Assembly: GCA_020081605.1 (NCBI GenBank)
Contig: JAHREC010000013.1
Span: forward strand, 6,634,001 to 6,698,000
From: Albifimbria verrucaria
Taxonomy: Eukaryota > Ascomycota > Sordariomycetes > Hypocreales > Stachybotryaceae
Length of the DNA: 64,000 bases
Direction of reading: 5' to 3'
The translations under genes and the position numbers were made by a program. A model generated the notes under the pieces. The model ran no database searches. It saw only the letters and a list, made by a program, of their open reading frames with translations, and was not told the DNA's origin. Shown here piece after piece: positions 1 to 10,969 of this stretch (position 1 is the first letter of the stretch; the number at the start of each line of letters is the position of its first letter).

Positions 1-308
1 TCCAGGTGACAGGGGTATACCAAGTTTGTGTTGTTGGTTGGTTCCTGCATTTGTACACCGCCTGGCTCTGCGTGATGTACGCCCCTGTTGGTCTTACGAC
101 TACCTGGCTGACCACATTCTAGGTGTGCATGTAAGGTCTCACTGGCTCTTAGAAAAGTGCCTTTCCGGCTGATCTTCTGAAAACCGAAACTTCTATAGAG
201 GATATGCTGAAGGGAGACGCTACCTTAGGCTCGTCAATGTAATAATATTGCGATGACGTTTTGTCATGGAGGCCTTGTCGGCAACGAGGAATACATTCGA
301 TGGATGCG
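1..308. other. Intergenic left edge
   Basis: No coding region, RNA gene or repeat is supported here. It lies just downstream of the stop codon of the minus-strand ABC transporter, so it would hold the 3' untranslated region and terminator of that gene. I see no fungal polyadenylation signal I would defend. Confidence 0.4.
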
Positions 309-3300
309 TCAATTGCCGCCCTTTTGCTTGTCGTAGAGCTGCCGGAAAGCGGAGGACGACTGTGCCAACAGGTCGCTCGCTGCACCAACCTCAATCACGT
401 TGCCTTCATCAAGCACTACTATGAGATCGTAGTCGACGATCATGTCTAAACGATGAGCTATGGAAATGACCGTGTGATCTGAGAAGCACCGCCGAATCAC
501 TTGACGCACAATCTCCTCAGTGTCAGGGTCCAATTGACTCGTCGCTTCGTCAAGCAGAAGAATGTTGCCCGTCGACCCGCGGCGCGCAATGGCCCGCCCA
601 AGGGAGAGAAGCTGTCGTTGGCCGTGCGAGAGGAGGCTGTCACTAACGACCAGATCTAGCACAGCCTCGGTGCCACCGAGATGCTCCCATAACTGGACTT
701 CCTTCAGAATACCTATTATTTCTCCATCCTCAACTTGGGAAAATGGGTCGATACAAGCCCTCACAGATGTGTTGGGGATGAAGTAAGGTTCCTGGGGAAG
801 GGCATTGAGTCGAGCCCGTACTTTTGACCTCGGCACCTCAGCAGTATCTGTGCCATCTATAAGCACCGATCCACGTTGCAAGTCAAGCATTCGAAGGAGA
901 ACAGCGAAAAGCGACGATTTACCACTGTTTCGGGTCAGTGAAGGCTGATACACGAACTTGAATATTACCTACCTGCCACTCCGCCCACATACGCCAACTT
1001 TGCTTCCTCCTGGAATGGTAAGAGACACGTTTTTGAGGATGAGAGAGTCAAAATCGCTGCAGCCTATAGTCAGTATTAATATCCTTAGAATGTGTTGGCT
1101 AGCGTCTTACAGATATGATGCTGATGCCTGAATAATCTCCAGCCTTCCCTGACGCGGCCAATCTTGAGGCACTTCTTGTTCTTCTCCCGAACGAACCTCA
1201 GAAGGTGTGACTCTCTCGTATGCTCGTATCCTAGCCACAGCTGCGATAGACGTCTCAAGGTTAGTATATTGAACGACTAAAACTCTGATATTGCCGTTAA
1301 AAGTGATAATGTTGACCAGCGCGAGCCCCACAAGACCGGTGCTGAGAGAACCATGCAGTGCCACTGCAATGCCGGAGAAGATGATGGCTACCGCGGCGAT
1401 AATCAGGTCAATGACGAGATTCAGCCATCTCTGGACGGAATAGAGCGCGTAGAAGGGCCTTTGCGACGTAGTAAGTAGATCTTGAAGGCGCTCCTCGTAT
1501 GGTGTTTGCCACCCGAGCGCCCTTAAAGTAACAAGCCCATCCAATGTCTCTGCGAAATGGGAGAAGAGGGGCGCCTTGGCTGCGAGATCAAGAAGGCGGA
1601 TTTGGCGAGAGGAGTGTAGGTAGGAGCGCTGCACGAAAAACATGACCCCTAGAAAGAATGGCAGGGTTGCAGCGATGTATCTGCTAGAAACGCAGATAAT
1701 GACGAGTAGCAGAACAGAGTAACCGAGAGCCAAGGTTGTGTTGAACAGGGAAATTGGGAGCTCGGTATCTATCAACTGAAGATCTTGACTAAATCTAGAC
1801 CAACGAGTTTAGCCACAACCAGTACGTTGGTGTCAGCCAAAAGGCTTACCTGTTTGTTGTAATTCCAACATCAACGCTCGTGAGGAAGCTAAGTGGTGCA
1901 CTGGGAATGGTTAGAAGTCCGAAAGCACCAAGCAGGATATACCGACTTACTTCGTTGTGGCTCTCAGGAGAATATCATGAAAGTTTACTGAGGCACGAGG
2001 TAAGAGAACCAGGAGGAGATATCTAAAGGAATCAGCAAGAATGTGGAGCTCTATCAATCACTTAACCTACCCAGCAGCGATGCCAATGGATATAATTTGA
2101 GACGCAGCGATCATGTAGTAGATCCCAACGTACATGTTCAGTCTCGCACCCGAGGACTGGGCCCAGAGCTCAACCCAGACAGCTACTTGGCGTCAGTCTG
2201 GTCCTACGAGTATACACTAAGAAGGTAACACTTACGAGCAAAACCGTAAAAGAAGGTGAAAATTACCATCAAAAGGCCATAAAGAATCATTCCCTTTGTA
2301 CCCATTCGGAGGACGTAATATTGAAGCACACGCCAATCTCCCTTGCGTTGCTGCAGAGCATGTTCTAGATGAGTTGACTGACGCTCCTCTGCAGTAGAAT
2401 CGTTAGCTGCTGTTGGCTGCTGCTCTTCATTCTTGGCAGGATCAGGAAAACCCGAAGAGCTGGATGAAACCATCAAATCGACCACGGTCTCCTGGTTAGA
2501 AATGCGACCAGTCCGATCCAACCATATGACTTTGTCTGCAATACTCAGACAGTTTCCTGTGAAGTTAATTCTCGATATTCCTCAAGTAGCTGCTGAAGAC
2601 TTACGAGAGGAGCTGGCAAACACTACTGTTCTTCTTTGACGATGCAACAAGCCGTCTGGGCCAAGTAAATGATGCAAAACATGTTGTGCGGTGATAGAGT
2701 CCAGGCCGCTCAGCACGTCATCAAGCAGGAGTATTTCCGCCGACGAATAAGCCGCCCGGGCAAGTGACTGAAATGAAGCAAAGTTAATCAGCGGCTGTAA
2801 AACCTAAGAACGCATACACACGAGAAACATACCACTCGCTGTTTCTGGCCGCCACTGATGGCTGATCCACCACTACCAAGCTTAGTTTGATCTCCATGCG
2901 CTAAGTTGGAGATATCCTGGACAAGGCCGCAACATCTTATAACCTCCTGGTAACGAGCTTCATTGTAAGGTGTGCAGCCAATAATGTTTTCCCGGAGTGT
3001 GGCGTTTGTGATCCATGGGGTCTGGCTGCAGTATGCGATTCTAGATGAGCCGATCACCATGTCCCCTGGACCAGGTAATTTTCGGAGAGCAAGCCATGCA
3101 GAAGCGTGGACTTACCGCATCCGACAGGCCCAACAATAACTGTTACTGTTGCTTTCTCTATCTTCAGAGTCAGCTTACTTAGACCGGAGTCGCTTTCTGT
3201 GCTCCACTTAAAGGTGGCATCTATGAGTGCTATTGTCGCGGTATCCTTCTCCGAGGTCACGTCCACATCCTCCTTTGGCTGGTTTTCGTGAAATCCAACC

Positions 3301-5183
3301 TTTTCTTTTCTTTGCGGACGGTCTTGCGACACGAGGAACTGGCGGATGCGCTCGATGCAAGCAATACCAGTGAAGAGACCACTTGCTGATTCAGACAACA
3401 TATTGAGCGGAGCACCGAAGAGCGCAAATATGGTAAGCACAGTTATGGCCTTATCTAGAGTTAGCACCCCATTTGCGTCTGGAGAAGTCAAGACATAGGA
3501 GGTGAAAGAGATGACAGGAGCCAACGCGCTATTGTAGAATCCAACAGCTACCATCAGCACTGTCAGTCGCCGCCACCTTTTGGACGCTTTCACTTCGTCT
3601 AGACGGAACTTCTCTAGCACAGAAGTAATGATGTCCACCATCCCGGCTGATTTGATGTCCTTGAGGTGGGGAAGGGCACTTGAAGTGACAGCAATGCGCC
3701 TCTGCACAGCTTCGATCCAAGCCTGTTGGCGACGGCCGGTCAGTTTGCCTATCGCTAATGCGGTAACGACACACGTTAATGCGATGATCATGGTAGCAGC
3801 TGCATAAACAGGAAGCTCTCGCCAGAGGAGCCAAATTGCAATTGCAACTTCGACGACTGAGCCCCAAACATCGTGCATGAGGCCGAGTCCATGAGATATG
3901 CGCTCAACATCTGTACTCATAAGGGTTATTGGAGCTCGAGTTTCGCCTTGCAGGAGGTCCATAGTAAAAGTCTTCTGGTAAATAACCGAGATCATGCGAG
4001 TGCGAATCATCACAACTAAGCGATAAGATAGATGCTGATATCGAGAATTGCTGAGCTGTAGAAGCTTGTCAGCGATATACCGATCACCAGGATGGGGATT
4101 GGGTGTTACATACAGCCAACCCTATGAATACAAGGCCAAAGGCTGCAATGAGGCCATATCCCTCGTTCTGCGACTCTGCCGACAAGGGCTCCTCCAGCCA
4201 GCGAACCATTCGCCTGATTAAGAAGGGTTGGACATACTTGAACCCTATCACTCCAAGACGAGGTATTACTCCCGCTAGAATTGCCCATTTCAAGTCTTTG
4301 ATGAGGACCAGGAGAAGCCTGTGACGGCTGGGTTTATGTGCATCTACATCACATCAGCAACGCATTCGGCACAATCCTGAGACCACTGTGGCAGAAGAAG
4401 GGTGACTTACCGTGTTTCCATGTTTCAGGGAATGTTTCAGCCCGTGAGAGGCCACTACCAACTCTGGGCAAGTCTTCTAAAGATAATGTGTGCCGATTGC
4501 CTTTCCAAAGGAGTGAATTAAGCCACAGGAACAGAATGCGGCTAAAGATATTGCCCGTATCCTCGGTTGTAGGACTTTCATTGTTCGCATAAAAAGCCCT
4601 GTTTTGGTCAAAGACTCCAATACAAGTATGACTATCTTCAATGCTAAACGAGTCGTAAAGATGCCTGGGATGGCATTATTCGCAACGGCAAGCCAGAGAG
4701 TGCGCGTCACTGCAATGTCTAAGATAATGGTAATGAAGAGATAGACCGAGAGAACGGCAGATGGTCTAATAGAAGAGCGGTGCTCTAAAGGAGACAATAT
4801 GGTAGCGCCTAATAATAGAAGGAGGTCCAGCGCTGCAGCTGGTATGCTTGCTGAAGTTCGGGCGGAGGTGGGAAGTGCCCAGAGTATCAGCAAAGCAACT
4901 TGCAAGCCGCTAAGACATAACCAAGCGCACTAGAAATGATTAAAACACTGATTGATAACAGTATTGAAGGTAGGTAGCATACCGTTTTAATTGCTAGTAT
5001 AGACCCGGCGTGCGCAAGTACTGGCTGTGATCGCAGTTGTTGAAATCGCAGAAGCAGGCAGAGAATGGCTATTGACGTAGGAGCAATTATCAACACGATC
5101 TCCTCAAAATAGATGGTGAAGTCGAAATTTCCACGGCAACCTAGAACCTGAGGGCCCAAAGTATTATCATTTTTGACCAACAC
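309..5183 (-). CDS. ABCC (MRP-type) multidrug ABC transporter, multi-exon
   Basis: Full-length fungal ABC exporter of the ABCC/MRP class, expected in the plasma or vacuolar membrane, split by many introns. From the N-terminus: an extra hydrophobic domain (about 4477-5183), transmembrane domain 1 (3300-4290), NBD1 with Walker A GPVGCGKST (about 3120), Q-loop region CSQTPWI, signature SGGQKQRV (about 2830) and Walker B ILLLDD (about 2720), then a linker and TMD2 (1107-2260), then NBD2. The NBD2 Walker A looks damaged until a 48-nt intron (925-972, GTAGGT...CAG) is removed. It then reads GRSGSGKSS. The NBD2 signature is SHGQRQL and Walker B LLLDEATSQLD; the stop is at 309-311. One frame change near 3065 is a short C run (GTCCCCTGG on plus). 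It flanks the NRPS side of the locus, so peptide export or self-protection is the likely job (inference). The exact exon borders upstream of 4100 are uncertain. Confidence 0.85.
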
Positions 5184-6194
5184 CCAGCCGACATTTTGAT
5201 GTCTTAACTAAGTGATATGCTGCCAGTATCTCAGATTGGGTTGACAGCAGAGCTTCGGTCAAGTGATTGAATTCGCAGCTCTTCCTCAAGAACTTTGCTG
5301 ACGAAAGCCAGTAAGTACCCTCTGTCCGGACCTCAACAGGCGCTGTCAGTCAGCCAACAAATTCATTCATGGGTCGAAACAAGGTCGGTTGCGCTGATCC
5401 GTACACAATTTACAGAAGCTTGCTGCCCAGTAACCTCACCTAGCCAAGCCTTCAAAACCCGCTACACACGCAAGGGGTCAAGGAGGCGGGGCACAGGCTG
5501 CATGGTACAGGCCGTACGACACAGGAGGCAGGGCGCGGTAAGTTGCGTGCTCATAGATTGCACCATTTGCCTACTGTAAGTCGTGTTCAGAAAGGAGGTG
5601 TGACAGTTGACCAATCACCCCTGCAAATCGCTCGATTGGCTACATACCTGGGACTGTTTAGTAACTGAATTAACCAGATCCGCATGGGATTGAATATAAT
5701 AGAGCTTCCTATTTGATGCTGGCCCCTGTCGGCCCGTATAATGGAATTGCAGATCAAGTTACCAACCAAGACATTGGATTTTGGTATTCAGAGCCGAACG
5801 TCACGCCATTTCTCAAAATGCCATGCAAAGGCGGTAGATGAAATCTCCACGCAAGATGGGATTTTGAATCCCATTTGCAGGAAGCTTCACGTGCACAATG
5901 CACTGGCGTTGGATAGAATGTCCAACTCCAGGCCGGTCACTTGAATCTGAAGACTTGCAAGGTCATAGTGACGTATCACGACATTAAGGAGATGCAGGGG
6001 CTTTCTCAACTATCACACAATGCCAACCGGAGATGGCCAGCGTATTCGCCATACGCATTGAGGTTGGAGTCTATATCTATAACTAGTCTCATCAGCTAAG
6101 CTGACTGCGTGCAGAAGAGCTACTTCACGGCATGGGAAAATCTAGCTTAAGCGTTGATCTGCGTGCTCGTAGGGAAGAGAAGTATCCGCAACAG
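5184..6194. other. Intergenic region
   Basis: About 1 kb between the ABC transporter start and the amidase stop, both on the minus strand. Only short open frames without recognisable content occur. It should hold the ABC transporter promoter. Nothing else is supported. Confidence 0.4.
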
Positions 6195-7148
6195 TTAGTC
6201 CCACAAAGCTCCGGCTGGCCACTGCGTAGACGCGCGGCTTCCCTCGTTAAACCCAAGCACGGAGCTTGTGCCGGCATAGAGGTTGTCTGCATCATGCCCA
6301 CACTGGTTCGCTAGTACGACTATTGTCTCCTCATCCTCGTGGATGGCCTGGCCGGGCTGGCTACCCGCACCAAGCGGCTCGAACCGCCGGATCCAGTAGT
6401 CTAAGGTGGCCTTGTCCGGGGTTGCAGCCCCTTGTGGAACTCCGTTGCATCCTGCACAGTCACCCATGCCAACGGCATTAAAACCAGTTTTGCCTTGTGA
6501 CGCACCACATGGCGTGCGAATTCAAACTCGTCCCATGCGGCACGGAACTGGTAGGGATTCAGATCCATACCTTTTGAGCGAAGTTAGCTACTCATGCACA
6601 ATTCTTAGTGTGGATCTCACTCACAGATGCCAATGGCAACTTGACCGAGTTTCTGCATATCTCCTGCAAAGAAACCGTCACCTTCTTCTGCCCATGTCTC
6701 ATCCTGGAAGTAGAGGCTGCTTTTGCGGTAGTTGGCGACCACCTCGCCTGTCTCAGACACGACCACGCAGGAGCTATACCGTCTTACAGGACTTGTCATG
6801 GTCTTCTCAGGGTATCCAACAGTCACGAAACAGCGCAGCTGTTTGGCGACACGACGAGCCCAGAGTGTCGAAGGCCCGCTCGAAGTAGGCTCAAGGTAGG
6901 GCTCAATGTCCCGTGCCGAAGCAAAATAGTATCCTTTGATTGTGCAATATCAAGTCATAAGTCAACGCTTCATTCAACCAAAAAGTAATTGCGTATTTGT
7001 GGCAATGACGAACCAGAGAAGGCCATTTCAGGTAGTACTAGCATGTCTAACTGGCCCGTAGCTGACTCGCGAAGAATTCTGTCCACTTGCTTCATGTTCC
7101 GGACCATCTTCCCGGGGTGGGTGAGAATTGGATAATGCCAACGCGCAT
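6195..7148 (-). CDS. Carbon-nitrogen hydrolase, Nta1-like amidase
   Basis: Nitrilase-superfamily enzyme resembling the fungal protein N-terminal asparagine/glutamine amidohydrolase Nta1. Translation starts at 7148 (MRVGIIQFS). All three catalytic residues are visible: Glu in LVLPEMAFSGYYF, Lys in ANYRKSSLYF and Cys in GICMDLNPYQF. Two introns restore these motifs. One splits the segment after MAFS (about 6970-7045). The other is 6571-6624 (GTGAGT...AAAAG), which joins the Cys codon. The C-terminal part reads LDYWIRRFEPL, typical of Nta1. Two frame changes, near 7110 (CCCGGGG) and 6420 (CCGGGG), are each cured by one extra base in a homopolymer. The stop is TAA at 6195-6197. It may be housekeeping, or it may hydrolyse an amide in the neighbouring peptide pathway. 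The sequence does not decide. Confidence 0.75.
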
Positions 7149-8569
7149 AGTGCCGGGGTTATGGAGCTTTGTGAGTGACGTCTTTGGCAACTCACAATTA
7201 TGATAAACCCAAGCCAGTTCGTAAGATGACCCTAGCGTACTTATGCACGATGGCAAGTTCCATAACCCCAGCCTGACGGGATCCCTTAACTGTTCCTTAT
7301 GGGTAATAGCACAATGCAGAAACCTCCTTCATTTGTTTTCGCCATATCATCCCTGCAATCGCGTAAATGACAGTTGTGACACGACATATCCATATGTCGT
7401 AGTGGGTTTTATAGAAAGTGGATAGCACATCTCGAGTTTAGGCTGCCGTTTGTTGACGGTCCTAACGGGGCTGCGGCGTTGCAGGGACGGCCCGAAGTAC
7501 GGTCATTATTACGTTTATTGATCTTGGCTACCTTTGACTGCCTACAGGTGCACCTTCCTAATAAGTGACCGCTATTAAAGGACATTGAGCTTCAAGATTT
7601 AACAATCCTACACTAATAAGACATCTTCCCGACTTGCGAAGCCCAAACTTGAAGCTATTCGAAATACCTTTATCGACGAGTAGCTTAACTAGCTGATGCA
7701 TAGTTAATTTTGATTTTATAAAGAGGAACAAATAGCTGGAATTCAGGAGTTAGACAAAGAAAAATTATCTTATATAAATGACATGAATGAAGCTGTATAA
7801 GGCGGCATAGGATGGCTGGATGAGGTAGCAACAAGAATCTTATGTACTTTAATTTACTCTCATTTCCCTTCATTTTCCTCATTAGTTCTAGTACTGTAAG
7901 TGATAGCCCAACCCTATAGACAAATGAATCTTCACTCCCTGTTATAGGGGCCCGCCTTGGGGTGTAGCTCATTCTTGGAGGGTGGGGACGATCAGAGTCT
8001 CTAGTAACCCCACGCTGTCTCCGTCGCTACCCCCGTATACGATTAATGGACACAGTAACTAGTAGGTCTATTCTACACTTCATGCATGGCAAGCCTCATA
8101 GCATTTCTCCAAGGCGTCTTACAAAGCAGCCTTTGCCGACAGATCCGTCCGCAACGTTGACCTATCGAGCATGGTCGGTTTGTTGGTGAGGATAGAAAAC
8201 ATGCTCGCACAGCCCAGATTGGGTTGTTACCATTGACGACTCGGCAGATACGCCGAGGATGCCTTAGTTGAACTCATGGCCATGCATATGTCGCAAAGGT
8301 AAAGAAGGCCACCCGACGACCAGAAAAGGTATGGAGCATATCTGTCTGAATAACGATGAAGCGTACATCTTAGTCGGAAATAGATGAACGAGCAGCTTAG
8401 AACGCCAACCCAGTAGGTACAAGTGTCCTAAAGAACCTTTGTAGCAATGGATACTGCACAGCTGTAAGCTACCTAGGAAGTGACTGCAAACCTCGAGCCA
8501 ATTACTCGAGAAGTGCTACGGATGCTCAGTTTACACCAATCTAGCCCTCTAAAGATTGCTGCTTTCGCC
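7149..8569. other. Intergenic region
   Basis: About 1.4 kb between the amidase start and the editing-protein stop. The small open frames here (for example 7685-7972 minus) have no recognisable domain and an AT-rich composition at 7680-7870. It should contain the amidase promoter. No RNA gene or repeat was seen. Confidence 0.4.
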
Positions 8570-9382
8570 TTATGGCAGGTTATAGCTAACACGACTAATG
8601 CCTTTGGATCTACTAATCTTCTTCACTGCCGTCTTGCCACACAACTTGGTGCTGTCAACATGCGTCCCGCCACATGGGTAAGTCTCTGCGCCAATAATCT
8701 TCACTACCCGGAATTTCTCATCATCAGCCATTCCCATTGCTTGGCGGTCTGGTATAAGCCTCTCCAGCCCATTGTTCTTGAAATCTTGCTCATCCCACCA
8801 GTCGATTTCCACCGGCATGTCTTTATCGATGTAGGTGTCGAGTTTCTCTTGAATGGCATCCTTCCACTTGCCTTCAATCAGGCCAAGGAATTCGCAGGAA
8901 GCAGAATCAGGGAAGTGTGATGCCTTGGTCTCGTCGAACCCATCAATCTTTGTCTCTAGAAGGTGGCGAACGGCTGCCCCCAGAACGTGTCCTGCCGTGT
9001 GGTAGCGAGAGTATAGAAGACGCTTCTCCACATCGATGGTCTGAGTCACTTTTTGCCCTGGCTTGAAGACGGCTGCGGGTGAATTTGTGAATCGTCCAAA
9101 GTGTAGAACCTCGCTTTGTTTGGTCGCCGCCGTGCGAACCATTTGGACGTCAAACTTCTCTCCAGATTCAGCCTCCATGGTACCCTGGTCAGAGGGCTGA
9201 CCGCCACCTTGAGGGTGGAAGACGGTAGCATCAGTCACTACAACATGATCATCGTCACTGGCTTGCTTGAAAAGGCCTCTGTCCGCTTCCTCTAGAGATG
9301 CAACCGTTTTTACAGCCGTGACAGCAACCTGGAGCGTGGACAGGTGGCCGTTGCGTTGAAACGCCAAAACAGTACGCTGCAT
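8570..9382 (-). CDS. AlaX-type alanyl-tRNA editing protein
   Basis: Free-standing trans-editing protein of the AlaRS/ThrRS second-additional-domain superfamily, 270 aa and uninterrupted. Such proteins hydrolyse mischarged aminoacyl-tRNA, classically Ser- or Gly-tRNA(Ala). Diagnostic motifs are present in order: HPQGGGQPSD (about residue 57), the metal-binding HxxxH as RYHTAGHVLGAA (about 126) and the distal CxxxH as YPCGGTHV (about 237). These four zinc ligands make the call firm. It lies between an amidase and a 2OG oxygenase on the same strand, within the NRPS locus. AlaX genes are found widely in fungi, so the neighbourhood may be chance. If it belongs to the cluster, it could clear tRNA mischarged with an unusual amino-acid precursor (inference). 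It is one of the few longer genes here with no frame break. Confidence 0.88.
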   Translation of the reverse strand: MQRTVLAFQRNGHLSTLQVAVTAVKTVASLEEADRGLFKQASDDDHVVVTDATVFHPQGGGQPSDQGTMEAESGEKFDVQMVRTAATKQSEVLHFGRFTNSPAAVFKPGQKVTQTIDVEKRLLYSRYHTAGHVLGAAVRHLLETKIDGFDETKASHFPDSASCEFLGLIEGKWKDAIQEKLDTYIDKDMPVEIDWWDEQDFKNNGLERLIPDRQAMGMADDEKFRVVKIIGAETYPCGGTHVDSTKLCGKTAVKKISRSKGISRVSYNLP

Positions 9383-9774
9383 AATGACAGAATGTGTTCG
9401 CTAGTGTAATGTTTCAGCTGGCTTGTCGGCCTATGCAATTGGTAAGTCGGAGGATTGGATAAGCAGCAGAGACGGTAAAGAAAGCGGGAACACGGAATTG
9501 TCCCAAGTGGCAAAGTAAAACCGAGCAACAAGACTGCATTCTTATACTGCACCGTTGCCCCCACAATCTTGCATAAATGGGTCATCACCGCCCCACTCAC
9601 TTCAACCCCTGCTTCTACTCTTCCTTGTAATCACCTGGCAATGATCGAATATGTCTTTACATGTGCTAAGACTACAATCTGCGTATATGCCCCATGTTTC
9701 CCTCGGCTCTTGGTGGAAACCACGTTCCTATTCGCTCAACCCTGGGTCGCGCAAGAATCGCCTGCCATACTTGC

Positions 9775-10969
9775 TCATGACCAGAGAACAAGTGTGTCGG
9801 CTCGGGATGAGTTGCCGGGTAAGTAACCTACAAAGGAGCTAACCGTGAAGCGAATATCCGGTTTTGGATGGTCGCGGGAGACGTCGCAAGCCTTGACTTC
9901 GTGGAAATTTCTATCTTGTGAGTCAGACAAGACGGAGTCAAGGCAAATTGAGGTACTATACCGTGGGTTGAAAAACGTCAAGTCACCGGGCAATGCTTCC
10001 ATCGCTTTGAAAGGGTGCCCCTGAAGCATTTGAGGGTGATAGGAGTCTCTGGGAAACTCTTTTCGCCAAGCTATATCGTCATCCGGTGCCAACCACTGAC
10101 GATCGTACACGATGGTGTCTCCGCCGGGGACTTTATTGAGGAGGATGTTCCAAGTCAACTGCGCCGCACACTCGCTAACGCCCCAGCCAGCCGCTTCCTA
10201 ACAACGAACTTTACTCAGCCTTGAACTAGATTTGATGGACTGTGACGACTCCATCTGATTAACATTGAGGAAGTTAGGACTCACATAAACCGCACAATCT
10301 GCGTGGACTCCAATTCCGCGATCGACAGCACGAAGAATGCCGGCGAAGTACTCTCTGTCATCTTCAGTGGCGACTCGGACACTCATTCCACTGACGGATT
10401 GAAGGCGAGCGATGACACGCTCGATGACATCCACCCCAGCCTCTTTTTTCCAGCGTTCCTGCAAGGAGCGTGCCTCAGGAACACTGTCGAAGTAAAGGTT
10501 TTTATCTGGTAACCCGACAAGTAAACCGGTGTGTTCTTACATGGAGCCCCCTTGATTCATCGTTGACTTACCTTGAATGTGGTCATACTGTGTGATACCG
10601 GATATACCAACTCTGGGCCATGTATTCTCAGTATCATAGGCGCCCTACCAGTTGAGTTTTAGATAAGCTGAGGATTAGGGGCCATGATTTTTGTTATCAA
10701 ACTGCTCACCAATTTATGTGTACGCACTACCTGCAACATACGCTCGCGCTCATCAGCCGTCAAGAACTCTTTCACTCGAATGACGGGAGCTCTATTGGCA
10801 AAGACGTCGATCAATGAACGTGCTGAAAGGTCCTGGTCTTCAAATGTCTTCCAGTTGGTTGGAACATTGCCCGCTGTGGAAGGACCAAAAGGGCATTCTT
10901 GTCAAAGGTTGACGCAGCTTTGACTGAAGACAGATTGAAAAATGTCTGTGGTACCGTAGAAGAAGCCAT
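9775..10969 (-). CDS. 2-oxoglutarate/Fe(II)-dependent oxygenase
   Basis: Multi-exon jelly-roll dioxygenase. The start is ATG at 10969 (MASSTVPQTFF), followed by APVIRVKEFLTADERERML. The facial triad is visible: HAD in GIGVHADCA (just before the intron) and the distal His in RNFHEVKA, with the 2OG-binding Arg downstream in DIRFTVSSF. The region AAQLTWNILLNKVPGGDTIV lies between them. Introns include 10198-10284 (GTGAGT...TTAG) and one near 9910-9952; removing the latter joins FFNPR to NFHEV. Further introns lie near 10510-10575 and 10640-10730. One frame change near 10885 is cured by one base in a short run. The stop is at 9775. It lies divergently from the NRPS across a 3.2-kb gap. The probable role is hydroxylation of an amino-acid building block or of the peptide (inference); the substrate is unknown. 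Confidence 0.75.

Noticed and set aside
925..972. Apparent loss of a residue in the NBD2 Walker A of the ABC transporter
   Set aside because: It disappears when the 48-nt GT-AG intron is removed; the joined exons read GRSGSGKSS.
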